DNA from: JBFWVR01 sp050246635
Lineage (GTDB): Bacteria > Acidobacteriota > Vicinamibacteria > Vicinamibacterales > UBA2999
Length of the DNA: 64,000 nt
NCBI GenBank assembly: GCA_050246635.1
Contig: JBFWVR010000013.1
Coordinates: forward strand, 1 to 64,000
Reading direction: 5' to 3'
Shown here: positions 41,021-49,977 of the stretch, one piece after another
Layout: every line of letters starts with the position of its first letter
Position numbering within the stretch: position 1 is the stretch's first letter
The notes under the pieces: model-generated
What the model was told of the DNA's origin: nothing
The model's database searches: none
What the model saw: only the letters and a program-made list of their open reading frames with translations
Made by a program: the position numbers and the translations under genes

Positions 41021-42466
41021 ATGAGCACCGCGACCAAGGTATTCGAGGAGCTCGCCCGGAGCGAGTACAAGTACGGCTTCGAGACGGCGATCGAGCAGGA
41101 CATCGCGCCGAAGGGCCTCAGCGAGGACGTCGTCCGGCTGATCTCCACGAAGAAGGAGGAGCCGGAGTGGCTCCTGGAGTGGCGCCTGAAGGCGTACCGC
41201 GCCTGGCTCAAGATGCACGAGCCGACCTGGCCGAACGTGCACTACCCGGCGATCGACTACCAGGGCATCAGCTACTACGCGGCACCGAAGCAGAAGAAGA
41301 AGCTGAACAGCCTGGACGAGGTGGACCCGGAGATCCGGGCCACGTTCGAGAAGCTGGGCATCCCGCTCGAGGAGCAGAAGCTGCTGTCGGGTGTCGCGGT
41401 GGACGCGGTCTTCGACTCGGTGTCGGTCGCGACGACGTTCCGCGAGAAGCTCGGCGAGCTCGGCATCATCTTCTGCTCGTTCTCGGAGGCGGTGCACAAC
41501 CACCCCGACCTGGTGCGCCAGTACCTGGGCTCGGTCGTGCCGCACACCGACAACTTCTTCGCGGCGCTGAACTCGGCGGTCTTCAGCGACGGCAGCTTCG
41601 TGTACGTGCCGAAGGGCGTGAAGTGCCCGATGGAGCTCTCGACCTACTTCCGGATCAACGCGAAGGAGACGGGGCAGTTCGAGCGCACGCTGATCGTCTG
41701 TGCCGAGGGCGCGTCGGTGAGTTACCTCGAGGGCTGCACGGCCCCGCAGCGTGACGAGAACCAGCTGCACGCCGCCGTCGTCGAGCTCGTCGCGCTGGAC
41801 GATGCGACGATCAAGTACTCGACGGTCCAGAACTGGTACCCCGGCGACAAGGACGGCAAGGGGGGCATCTACAACTTCGTCACCAAGCGCGGCAACTGCC
41901 GCGGGGCGCGGTCGAAGATCACGTGGACCCAGGTGGAGACCGGCTCGGCGATCACGTGGAAGTACCCGAGCTGCATCCTCCAGGGCGACGACTCGGTCGG
42001 CGAGTTCTACTCGGTGGCGGTGACGAACAACCGCCAGCAGGCGGACACCGGCACGAAGATGATCCACCTCGGGAAGAACACCCGGAGCACGATCGTCTCG
42101 AAGGGCATCTCGGCCGGGCGGGGGCAGAACACGTACCGGGGCGCGGTGAAGATCGGCAAGAAGGCCGAGCACGCGCGCAATTACTCGCAGTGCGACTCGC
42201 TGCTGATCGGCGACCGCTGCGGCGCGCACACGTTCCCGTACCTGGAAATCAAGAACACGTCGGCGAGCGTCGAGCACGAGGCGTCGACGTCGAAGATCGG
42301 CGAGGACCAGATCTTCTACTGCGAGCAGCGCGGCATCTCCAAGGAGGACGCGATCAACATGATCGTGAGCGGCTTCTGCAAGGAGGTCTTCCGCGAGCTG
42401 CCGATGGAGTTCGCCGTCGAGGCGCAGAAGCTGCTGGGCGTGTCGCTCGAAGGCTCGGTGGGATAA
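41021..42466 (+). CDS. sufB: SufB, Fe-S scaffold subunit
   Basis: This 481-residue core subunit of SufBC2D builds clusters in the cytoplasm. Recognisable stretches are YGFETAIEQDIAPKGLSEDV, PEWLLEWRLKAYRAWLKM, GVKCPMELSTYFRIN and CDSLLIGDRCGAHTFPYLE, with several conserved cysteines including EGCTAP. The length is normal for the family. It is followed closely by sufC and sufD. Confidence 0.96.
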   Translation: MSTATKVFEELARSEYKYGFETAIEQDIAPKGLSEDVVRLISTKKEEPEWLLEWRLKAYRAWLKMHEPTWPNVHYPAIDYQGISYYAAPKQKKKLNSLDEVDPEIRATFEKLGIPLEEQKLLSGVAVDAVFDSVSVATTFREKLGELGIIFCSFSEAVHNHPDLVRQYLGSVVPHTDNFFAALNSAVFSDGSFVYVPKGVKCPMELSTYFRINAKETGQFERTLIVCAEGASVSYLEGCTAPQRDENQLHAAVVELVALDDATIKYSTVQNWYPGDKDGKGGIYNFVTKRGNCRGARSKITWTQVETGSAITWKYPSCILQGDDSVGEFYSVAVTNNRQQADTGTKMIHLGKNTRSTIVSKGISAGRGQNTYRGAVKIGKKAEHARNYSQCDSLLIGDRCGAHTFPYLEIKNTSASVEHEASTSKIGEDQIFYCEQRGISKEDAINMIVSGFCKEVFRELPMEFAVEAQKLLGVSLEGSVG

Positions 42467-42480
42467 GGAACCGCATTCAT

Positions 42481-43242
42481 ATGTCGCTACTCGAAGTCGT
42501 CGATCTGCAGGTGAAGGCGGAGGACAAGCAGATCCTCCGCGGCGTCAACCTCACGGTGAACCCCGGCGAGGTCCACGCGATCATGGGCCCCAACGGGTCG
42601 GGCAAGAGCACCTTCGCGCGCGCGCTCGCCGGGCACCCCGGGTACGAGGTCACCGGGGGCGCGGTGCGCTACAAGGGGCAGGACCTGCTCGACATGGACG
42701 CCGACGAGCGCGCCCGCGAGGGCCTGTTCATGGCCTTCCAGTACCCGGTCGAGATCCCCGGCGTGAACAACGCCTACTTCCTGAAGGCGGCGCTCAACGC
42801 CCGGCGGAAGCAGCAGGGGCTCGAGGAGCTCGACGCCATGGACTTCATGGCGCTGATCAAGGAGAAGTCGGCGCTCCTGCAGGTGGACCAGGCGATGCTG
42901 CAGCGGTCCGTCAACGAGGGCTTCTCGGGGGGCGAGAAGAAGCGCAACGAGATCTTCCACATGGCGGTGCTCGAGCCGACGCTCGCCATCCTCGACGAGA
43001 CCGACTCCGGCCTCGACATCGACGCCCTCAAGATCGTCTCCGACGGCGTCAACGCCCTGCGTGGTCCCGACCGTGCCTTCATCGTCGTGACCCACTACCA
43101 GCGGCTGCTGAACTACATCGTGCCCGACTTCGTGCACGTGCTGAGCGAGGGCCGGCTGGTGCGTTCGGGCGGGCGCGAGCTCGCGCTCGAGCTCGAGGAG
43201 AAGGGCTACGGCTGGCTCGAGGCCGCCGGGGCGCGGGGGTGA
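42481..43242 (+). CDS. sufC: SufC, ABC-type ATPase of the SUF complex
   Basis: This 253-residue cytosolic ABC ATPase drives SufBCD. Walker A is GPNGSGKST, the signature is FSGGEKKRNEI, Walker B is LAILDETDSGLDIDAL, and the H-loop is VVTHYQRLL. The SufC-specific variation FSGGEKKR is present. Start ATG 42481 lies 14 bp after sufB. Confidence 0.96.
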   Translation: MSLLEVVDLQVKAEDKQILRGVNLTVNPGEVHAIMGPNGSGKSTFARALAGHPGYEVTGGAVRYKGQDLLDMDADERAREGLFMAFQYPVEIPGVNNAYFLKAALNARRKQQGLEELDAMDFMALIKEKSALLQVDQAMLQRSVNEGFSGGEKKRNEIFHMAVLEPTLAILDETDSGLDIDALKIVSDGVNALRGPDRAFIVVTHYQRLLNYIVPDFVHVLSEGRLVRSGGRELALELEEKGYGWLEAAGARG

Positions 43243-43246
43243 CGCG

Positions 43247-44617
43247 ATGACCCTGGCACCCGCACCGGCCGCCGCCGTGGGCGCGGCGGCCGCCGAGCAC
43301 GCGCGCTTCCTGAAGGGCCGCGGCGCCGCGGCGCCGCCCTGGCTGCAGGAGCGGCGCGCGCAGGCGCTGGCCCGCTTCGAGGCGCTCGGCATCCCGACCG
43401 TGCGCCAGGAGGCCTGGCGCTTCACGAACGTCGCGCGCATCGCCGACACGCCGTTCCGGCTGGCCGACTCGGGCCCGACCAACGCCGCCGAGATCGTCGG
43501 CCGCGTGGCGGTGCCGGACGCCGTCCGCGTGGTCCTGCTGAACGGGCGGTTCTCGGCGGAGCTCTCCCGGCTCGACCAGCTGCCGGTGGGCCTCGTGGCC
43601 GGCAGCCTCGGCCGCGCGATTGCCGACAAGCGGCCGGAGCTCGACCACCTGGGCCTCGCCGATGCCGAGCGGGAGGCGTTCGTCGCCCTCAACACGGCGT
43701 TCATCGAGGACGGCGTGCTGATCTCGGTGCGCAAGGGCGCGGTGATCGACCGGCCCATCCAGGTCATCGTCGTCAACGGCGGCGCGGACACGCTGATGGT
43801 GCACCCGCGCACGCTCGTCGTGCTCGGCGCCGGCAGCCAGGCCAGCCTCGTCCAGACGTTCGTCGGCGGATCGGGCCACGTCCATCTCACGAACGCGGTC
43901 ACCGAGGTGGCGCTGGCGGAGGGCGCGGTGCTGGACTACGTCCACGACCAGCGGGAGACCGACGACGCGTTCCACCTGGCGGCGCTCGGCGTGCGCTGCG
44001 AGCGGGACGCGAGCTTCCGCGGCCGCGCGGTCACGCTGGGAGGCCACCTGGTCCGCAACGACTTCGCCGCGACCCTCGCGGGTGAGGGCGCGCACGTGAC
44101 GCTCGACGGCTGCTACCTCGTGGACGGCGAGCGCCTGGTCGACAACCACACGACCATCGACCACGCCGTGCCGAACTGCACGAGCCACGAGCTGTACAAG
44201 GGCATCCTCGACGGCCGGGCGCGCGCGGTCTTCAACGGCCGCATCATCGTGCGCGAGGACGCGCAGAAGACCGACGCGAAGCAGACCAACCGCGCGCTGC
44301 TCCTGAGCGACGACGCGACGATCAACTCGAACCCGCAGCTCGAGATCTTCGCCGACGACGTGAAGTGCACGCACGGGGCGGCCATCGGGCAGCTGGACGA
44401 GGAGGCGCTCTTCTACCTGCGCGCCCGGGGCCTCAACGCCCGCGAGGCCCGCGACATGCTCATCCACGCCTACGCCGGGGAGATCCTGGCGGGCATCCGC
44501 ATCGAGCCGCTGCGCCAGCAGCTCGAGCGCGCGCTGTTCGTCCAGCTCGATCGCGACCTGGCCGATCATGCCGGGGCGCCGCGGGACGAGTGCGCGGCAC
44601 GGGAGGAGCGGCCGTGA
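43247..44617 (+). CDS. sufD: SufD, partner subunit of SufB
   Basis: This 456-residue SufB paralog pairs with SufB in the scaffold. N-terminal QEAWRFTNVARI is typical, and the C-terminal domain has NCTSHELYKGILDGRARAVFNGRI, DDVKCTHGAAIGQLDEEALFYLRARG and the conserved His. It starts 4 bp after sufC and its stop lies within GTGA that starts sufS. Confidence 0.95.
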   Translation: MTLAPAPAAAVGAAAAEHARFLKGRGAAAPPWLQERRAQALARFEALGIPTVRQEAWRFTNVARIADTPFRLADSGPTNAAEIVGRVAVPDAVRVVLLNGRFSAELSRLDQLPVGLVAGSLGRAIADKRPELDHLGLADAEREAFVALNTAFIEDGVLISVRKGAVIDRPIQVIVVNGGADTLMVHPRTLVVLGAGSQASLVQTFVGGSGHVHLTNAVTEVALAEGAVLDYVHDQRETDDAFHLAALGVRCERDASFRGRAVTLGGHLVRNDFAATLAGEGAHVTLDGCYLVDGERLVDNHTTIDHAVPNCTSHELYKGILDGRARAVFNGRIIVREDAQKTDAKQTNRALLLSDDATINSNPQLEIFADDVKCTHGAAIGQLDEEALFYLRARGLNAREARDMLIHAYAGEILAGIRIEPLRQQLERALFVQLDRDLADHAGAPRDECAAREERP

Positions 44618-45849
44618 GCACCTCCATCGCGGGCCTGGACGTCGCGGCCATCCGCGCCGAGTTCCCGATTCTCGCGCAGCAGGCGCACGGCAAGCCGCTC
44701 GTCTACCTCGACAACGCGGCGACGACGCAGAAGCCGCGGGCCGTGCTCGACGCGATTCGTGACTACTACGAGCGCGACAACGCCAACGTCCATCGCGGCG
44801 TGCACGTCCTGAGCCAGCGGGCCACCGCGGCCTTCGAGGCGGCCCGGCAGGACCTCGCCACGTTCCTCGGCGCCGCCGAGGCCCGCGAGATCATCTTCAC
44901 CAGGAACGCGACCGAGGCCATCAACCTCGTGGCGCAGGCCTGGGGACGCGCCTCGCTCGGTCCGGGGGACGAGGTGCTCATCACCGCGATGGAGCACCAC
45001 TCCAACATCGTGCCGTGGCAGCTGCTCGCCGGGGCCACCGGCGCGCACCTGAAGGTGGCGCCCATCGACGATCGCGGCGTGCTCGACGTGGAGGCATTTG
45101 CGGCCCTGCTCGGTCCGCGGACCCGGCTCGCGGCGGTCACGCACCTGTCGAACGCGCTCGGCACCGTGAACCCGGTGCGGGAGCTGGCCGACCTCGCCCA
45201 CCGCGTGGGCGCGCTGGTGCTGGTGGACGGCGCCCAGGCGGCGTACCACATGCCGGTGGACGTCCGGGCGCTCGGCGCCGACTTCTATGTCGTCACGGGC
45301 CACAAGCTGTACGGCCCGACCGGCATCGGCGCGCTCTACGGCCGCGCCGACCTGCTCGAGGCGATGCCACCCTGGCAGGGCGGCGGCGACATGATCAGCT
45401 CCGTGACGTTCGAGCGCTCGACCTGGAACGTGCTGCCGTACAAGTTCGAGGCGGGCACGCCGCACATCGAGGGGGCCATCGGCCTGGGCGCGGCCGTGCG
45501 CTGGCTCTCGGCGATCGGCATGCCGCGCATCCAGGCGCAGGAGAAGGAGCTGCTCGCCTACGGCACCGAGGCGCTCCAGTCGGTGCCCGGGCTCCGTCTC
45601 ATCGGCACCGCGCCGGAGAAGGCCAGCATCCTCTCCTTCGTGCTGGAGGGCGTGCACCCGCACGACATCGGCACGATCGTGGATCGTGAGGGTGTCGCCA
45701 TCCGCACGGGCCACCACTGCGCGCAGCCGGTGATGGAGCGATTCGGCATTCCGGCGACGGCCCGCGCATCGCTCGCGGTCTACAACACGCGCGAGGACGT
45801 CGATGCGCTCGTCCACGCCCTGCGCGCCGTGCGGGAGGTCTTCGGCTGA
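44614..45849 (+). CDS. sufS: SufS cysteine desulfurase
   Basis: This 411-residue group II desulfurase has a PLP lysine in VTGHKLYGPTGIG and an active cysteine in RTGHHCAQPVM. N-terminal KPLVYLDNAATTQKPRAV is diagnostic. Start GTG 44614 overlaps the sufD stop, and its own last base is the first of sufU ATG. Pairing with SufU matches the Gram-positive-type SufS-SufU system, where SufU accepts the persulfide. Confidence 0.95.
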   Translation: MSTSIAGLDVAAIRAEFPILAQQAHGKPLVYLDNAATTQKPRAVLDAIRDYYERDNANVHRGVHVLSQRATAAFEAARQDLATFLGAAEAREIIFTRNATEAINLVAQAWGRASLGPGDEVLITAMEHHSNIVPWQLLAGATGAHLKVAPIDDRGVLDVEAFAALLGPRTRLAAVTHLSNALGTVNPVRELADLAHRVGALVLVDGAQAAYHMPVDVRALGADFYVVTGHKLYGPTGIGALYGRADLLEAMPPWQGGGDMISSVTFERSTWNVLPYKFEAGTPHIEGAIGLGAAVRWLSAIGMPRIQAQEKELLAYGTEALQSVPGLRLIGTAPEKASILSFVLEGVHPHDIGTIVDREGVAIRTGHHCAQPVMERFGIPATARASLAVYNTREDVDALVHALRAVREVFG

Positions 45850-46298
45850 TGTCGGGTCTCGACGAGCTGTACCAGGAAGTCATCCTCGACCACAACCGCC
45901 GGCCGAGGAACTTCCGCGTGATCGATCCCGCCAGCCGCACGCAGGAGGGGTACAACCCGCTCTGCGGCGATCGGCTGACCCTCTACGTCACCCTCGACGG
46001 CGACCGGATCGTCGACCTCGCGTTCCAGGGGTCGGGGTGCGCCATCTCGAAGGCGTCGGCGTCGTTGATGACCGAGGCGCTGAAAGGCAAGACCGTGCCC
46101 GAGGCGCGCGCGGTCTTCGAGAAGTTCCATGAGATGATCACGGCGCCTCCCGATCGCCCCGCGCCGGAGCTCGGCAAGCTGGGTGTGCTCGCGGGCGTCC
46201 GCGAGTTCCCGACGCGGATCAAGTGCGCCAGCCTGGCGTGGCACACCCTGAAGGCCGCGGTCTCCGACACCGGCGCCACGCCGGTGACGACGGAGTAG
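45849..46298 (+). CDS. sufU: SufU, zinc-dependent sulfurtransferase
   Basis: This 149-residue IscU-fold protein keeps all three cysteines and the Asp: NPLCGDRLTLY (near residue 41), QGSGCAISKASAS and IKCASLAWHTL. It has the SufU-typical insertion between the second and third cysteine (KFHEMITAPPDRPAPELGKL). It relays sulfur from SufS. It is intact, unlike the IscU-like protein earlier in the same operon. Confidence 0.94.
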   Translation: MSGLDELYQEVILDHNRRPRNFRVIDPASRTQEGYNPLCGDRLTLYVTLDGDRIVDLAFQGSGCAISKASASLMTEALKGKTVPEARAVFEKFHEMITAPPDRPAPELGKLGVLAGVREFPTRIKCASLAWHTLKAAVSDTGATPVTTE

Positions 46299-46311
46299 GA
46301 GCGGCACCACC

Positions 46312-46725
46312 GTGGATCCGAGGTTTCTGCCCATGTACCCTGGCAGCCCCAGCCCCGACGAGTCGCCGGCGAACGCGCTGAGCCAGTCCCTCACCGACCT
46401 CGAGCCCGACCCCGCCCGCATGGCCGCGGTGCGGCCGCAGGTGCTGGAGGCGCTCAGCACGATCTACGACCCCGAGATCCCCGTGAACATCTGCGAGCTC
46501 GGGCTCATCTACGACGTGCTCGTGGACAAGGACACGCGGGTCGGCGTGCGCATGACGCTGACGGCCCCGGCCTGCCCCGCGGCGCAGAGCCTGCCGGTGG
46601 AAGTGAAGGAGAAGGTGCAGGCGCTCGAGGGCGTCAGCGAGGCCCGCGTCGAGATCGTGTGGGATCCGCCGTGGACGAAGGAGCGGATGTCGGACGCGGC
46701 CAAGCTGCAGCTCGGCCTCTGGTAG
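46312..46725 (+). CDS. sufT: SufT, MIP18/DUF59-family Fe-S factor
   Basis: This 137-residue protein has a DUF59 domain with YDPEIPVNICELGLIYDV and the reactive cysteine in MTLTAPACPAAQSLP, ending VWDPPWTKERMSDAAKLQLGLW. SufT helps mature or deliver clusters. The start is GTG 46312; ATG 46333 is possible. It ends the operon, followed by REP-like palindromes. Confidence 0.9.
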   Translation: MDPRFLPMYPGSPSPDESPANALSQSLTDLEPDPARMAAVRPQVLEALSTIYDPEIPVNICELGLIYDVLVDKDTRVGVRMTLTAPACPAAQSLPVEVKEKVQALEGVSEARVEIVWDPPWTKERMSDAAKLQLGLW

Positions 46726-46735
46726 GCAATCGAAC

Positions 46736-46793
46736 AAGGGGGCAGACCCCTTTTCCCACTGAGACCCATGGAAAAAGGGGGCTGACCCCCTTT
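46736..46793. repeat. Pair of REP-like palindromes after sufT
   Basis: AAGGGG-gcaga-CCCCTT (46736-46752) and AAAGGGGG-ctga-CCCCCTTT (46774-46793) lie head to tail between sufT (plus) and the hypothetical gene (minus). They end the SUF operon and could act as a bidirectional terminator. T-tracts follow both stems. Confidence 0.85.
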
Positions 46794-46798
46794 CCAGG

Positions 46799-47284
46799 CT
46801 AGCGCTGGGCGCAGACCGGGACCAGCGCCTTCTCGCCCGCCTCGATCTTCGCGCGGTATTCCTTCAGCTCCTGGGCGCAGTTGTGCGCCTGGACCTTCTG
46901 GTAGATCTGCATCCCCGCCCACCACGCAATCGTCTGGAGGGGCATGGCGGGTGCCCGGAACTCCTGCGGCGTCACCATGTCGAGCATGTCGCTGTGGGTG
47001 GGGGCGCCCCACGGCACCGGGCCGGTGTTCAGGTTGAAGTCGCGGAAGAAGTCGATCTTCGGGGCGAAGCCGACGACGTCCACGCGGAAGTCGAGCTTCA
47101 GCGGCGAGTCGGCGGCGGCCGCGCGGGCCTGGCCGTCGAGCCGCTTCTGGATGCGATCGATCGACACGCCGAGCTTCGTGGGATCGATGGTCTGATCCTC
47201 CTGCTGCGTGTCGGCCTGCTGCGCCGCCGCCACCTGGGCCGCGCCGAGCATCAGCGTCAGCACTACCGCCGTGATCCCCCGCAT
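46799..47284 (-). CDS. Secreted hypothetical protein
   Basis: This 161-residue protein is not recognised. It has a signal peptide (residues 1-21, ending QVAAAQQ), an acidic low-complexity stretch, and a hydrophilic body with VDVVGFAPKIDFFRDFNLNTG. Two cysteines remain in the mature protein (HNCAQEL and PVCAQR), possibly a disulfide. It lies convergent with the SUF operon behind REP palindromes, and a nonamer array occupies its upstream region. Confidence 0.65.
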   Translation of the reverse strand: MRGITAVVLTLMLGAAQVAAAQQADTQQEDQTIDPTKLGVSIDRIQKRLDGQARAAAADSPLKLDFRVDVVGFAPKIDFFRDFNLNTGPVPWGAPTHSDMLDMVTPQEFRAPAMPLQTIAWWAGMQIYQKVQAHNCAQELKEYRAKIEAGEKALVPVCAQR

Positions 47285-47334
47285 ACGCCCATTATGACGC
47301 GTTCCGGGTGGCGGCGGCCGGGGCCGCTACGGGG

Positions 47335-47409
47335 AAACACTGGACACACTGAACACACTGAGCACACTGAGCACACTGAAGACGCTGAAGACGCTGAACA
47401 GCCTGGCCA
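47335..47409. repeat. Nonamer tandem repeat, ACACTGAAC family
   Basis: CACTGGACA, CACTGAACA, CACTGAGCA and GCTGAAGAC-type nonamers run head to tail. The array lies 50 bp upstream of the secreted hypothetical gene and 80 bp beyond the antiporter stop. The same family recurs at 51259-51288 and, inverted, at 51427-51493. The rest of the 207-bp gap (47285-47491) has no clear feature. Confidence 0.9.
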
Positions 47410-47491
47410 ATCGCGTCTATCCGCGTTCATCCGCGGATGGACCCAACAACCCGACGGACCCACCATGCGATGGCAGGCGACGCGGTCCGCG

Positions 47492-48796
47492 TTAGTGTCC
47501 GGCCTTCCCCATCTGGCCCACCTCACCGGCGCGGGCCAGCGCGGCGCGAAAGACCACCGGGCCTGCCAGCACGTGGATGGCCGTGAGCGCGATGACGAGC
47601 GTGTAGACGGTCGGTCCCCATGCGGAGAACTCGCCCGCCACCAGGCTGGCGAGACCGAGTGTCACGCCGCCCTGCGACACCAGGCCCATCCACGCCAGGC
47701 CACCCGGGGCGTCGGGCAAACCCGCCCACCGCAGGCCGACGCGCGACGTGCCGTAGAGCACGAGCGCCCGCACGGCCGCCAGCAGCAGGGCGATCAGGCC
47801 CACCGACGCCAGGGCGTCGAGCTGCAGCGACGCGCCGGCCGCCACGAAGAAGACGATCAGCACGGGCAGGGCGCCGCCCTCGACGGCATGCTTCAGCGCG
47901 TCGCCCTTCGGCGGCGCGATGTTCTCGACGACGAGCCCGGCCGTCAGCGACGCCAGCACGATCTCGAAATGGAGGGCCCGGCCCACACCCGCCAGCACGA
48001 TGCACAGCCCGATCATGACGAGCGTGATCTCCCGGCCGACCAGGCGCAGGTAGAACGCGAACGCCGCGCCGACGACGGCGCCGAACGCCAGCGAGCCGAG
48101 CAGCTCCCACGACAGCAGCGCCACCAGCCCGACCTCGGCCTCGTGCGCCGTGCCGGCGGTCCAGCGCACGAACTGCAGCGCGAGCGCGAACGCCACGATG
48201 AGGGCGAGATCCGCCAGCACGACCACTGGCAGCACGAGATCCGTCAACGGGCCCCGCGCGCGGCTTTCGGCCATCACCGCAATGGTCACCGTCGGCGAGA
48301 AGCTGACGACCAGCAGCGCGACCACCCCGGCGACCGCCGCACGCAGCGTGAACGGCTCGAGGGCGGGGAAGGGCAGCCACGGCCACGCCGTCGCCAGCAG
48401 CACGGTGAAGATGACGAAGGACCCACCCAGGACCACCGCGCCGAGCCGTGAGATGCGGGGCAGCGACTCCCGCAACCGGCTGAGATTCATCTCCAGCCCG
48501 GCGACGAACGCGATGAGCGCGATGGCGAGCCCGTTGATCTGCTGGAGCTCGCTGGCCATCGTGCGGGAGATGAGGTCTGCGGCGTACGGGCCACACGCGA
48601 GGCCGAACAGCAGATAGCCGCTGAGGCGGGGCAGGCGCAGGCGCTCCACGAGGTCGCCCGCCAGCGCGGCGGCGATGAGCGCGAAGCCGAACGCCAGCGC
48701 CGTGCTCCGCAGGTCCGCCAGCCCATCGTCCGCCATCGTGCGGCGCATGACGAGCACGGCCAGGAGCAGGAGCAGGAGGGCGTTGAAACGACGCAT
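47492..48796 (-). CDS. Cation:proton antiporter-like membrane protein (CPA2), copy B
   Basis: This 434-residue protein with about 12 hydrophobic helices resembles the KefB/NhaP-type Na+/H+ or K+/H+ exchangers. It has RLPRLSGYLLFGLACGP, the usual first-helices signature, and MASELQQINGLAIALIAFVAGLEMN. No regulatory TrkA-N domain is attached. ATG 48796 overlaps the stop of the upstream antiporter by one base. The transported ion is uncertain. Confidence 0.85.
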   Translation of the reverse strand: MRRFNALLLLLLAVLVMRRTMADDGLADLRSTALAFGFALIAAALAGDLVERLRLPRLSGYLLFGLACGPYAADLISRTMASELQQINGLAIALIAFVAGLEMNLSRLRESLPRISRLGAVVLGGSFVIFTVLLATAWPWLPFPALEPFTLRAAVAGVVALLVVSFSPTVTIAVMAESRARGPLTDLVLPVVVLADLALIVAFALALQFVRWTAGTAHEAEVGLVALLSWELLGSLAFGAVVGAAFAFYLRLVGREITLVMIGLCIVLAGVGRALHFEIVLASLTAGLVVENIAPPKGDALKHAVEGGALPVLIVFFVAAGASLQLDALASVGLIALLLAAVRALVLYGTSRVGLRWAGLPDAPGGLAWMGLVSQGGVTLGLASLVAGEFSAWGPTVYTLVIALTAIHVLAGPVVFRAALARAGEVGQMGKAGH

Positions 48797-49977
48797 CAGG
48801 CCTTCCTCGGGCCGAGCAGCGCCAGCGCCGCGAGGACCTCGCTGGCCAGCGTGCCCGCGGCCACGGCCGTCAGGGCGGCGGCGGAGCCGGACGAGAGGGC
48901 CACCAGGTGGAAGCTGAGCGCGAACGACAGGCCGATCACGCCCGGCGGCAGGAGGTAGCTGCCCAGGTCGGCAGGCGACACGCTGGGCGTCAACCGGTTG
49001 AGCACCCAGCCGCCGAGCAGCTTGCCGCAGAGGCGCATGAGCACGTACGGACCGGCGAGCCACAGCGCCAACGTGCCGAACTGCGCCGACGCGCCGGCGA
49101 AGATGAGCAGCAGCAGCACGAGCGGGTGCTGCAGGCGCAACAGGTCGGCGCGCACGACCGCGTCGGCGTCACCGGGCATGAACCGCCAGACCAGGCCCGC
49201 GACCATGCCCGCCAGCAGCGGCGACACGCCGAGGTACTGCGCGCCGCCGCCGAGGAGGGTGATCACGCCCAGGACGAACACCGCGCGTTCGGCCGGGTCC
49301 TTGGCGCGCTCGAAGAGCATCCCGCCCGCGAGCGCCACCGCGACGGCCGCGCCGATGTTGAGCGCGGCGACGTACAGCACGCCAAGCGTGGTCGTGCCCG
49401 TGTACATCGCCAGCACGAGCCCGCCAAGGACGATCGGCAGCACGTCGTCGAGCTCGGCGATGCGGGACGCGCGGCGGTACGGCTCGGGATCGTCGGGCCG
49501 GACGATCCCGCTGGACGTGGCGGCCGCGCAGACGCCGAAGACGAGGGCGAGCGGGGCAATCGCGACGTCGAGTGGCAGGTTCCACTGCCACAACAGCGCG
49601 GCAAACGCGCCCCCGACGACGACGATGGAGATCAGGGCCTCTGTGCTGGCGACACCGAGCAGCCGCCGCTCGTCGGCGTCGCTGGGATCGAACCCGAGGC
49701 CGACGAAGAGCCCGAGGATGGCCAGCGCTACGGCCGCGACCGGGTACAGGTACCCGAGCACCTCGATGCTGATCCACCCGAGGCCGGCCGGGCCCAGGGC
49801 CACGCCCAGCGGCACGAACACGAGCGCCGGTGCCGTCAGCGGGCGCAGGCCGAGCGCGGCGCGCGACCGGCCGAGCACGTCGCCGAGCCCGAGGGGACGC
49901 AGCTCCGCCACCCCGATCTGCGCGTCGAGCACGTCGCGGCCAACCTCCGGCTGGTCGCCGAAGCGCGGGCGGCTCAT
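48796..49977 (-). CDS. Cation:proton antiporter-like membrane protein (CPA2), copy A
   Basis: This 393-residue integral membrane protein is related in layout to the next gene product: APALVFVPLGVALGPAGLGWIS near the N-terminus, IAELDDVLPIVLGGLVLAMY (acidic residues in the membrane core) and a C-terminal helix bundle. It is shorter than a typical CPA2 protein, with a 40-residue cytosolic N-terminus instead of a first helix pair. It overlaps the PDZ gene by 4 nt and copy B by one base. The two may form a hetero-oligomer; this is inference. Confidence 0.75.
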   Translation of the reverse strand: MSRPRFGDQPEVGRDVLDAQIGVAELRPLGLGDVLGRSRAALGLRPLTAPALVFVPLGVALGPAGLGWISIEVLGYLYPVAAVALAILGLFVGLGFDPSDADERRLLGVASTEALISIVVVGGAFAALLWQWNLPLDVAIAPLALVFGVCAAATSSGIVRPDDPEPYRRASRIAELDDVLPIVLGGLVLAMYTGTTTLGVLYVAALNIGAAVAVALAGGMLFERAKDPAERAVFVLGVITLLGGGAQYLGVSPLLAGMVAGLVWRFMPGDADAVVRADLLRLQHPLVLLLLIFAGASAQFGTLALWLAGPYVLMRLCGKLLGGWVLNRLTPSVSPADLGSYLLPPGVIGLSFALSFHLVALSSGSAAALTAVAAGTLASEVLAALALLGPRKA

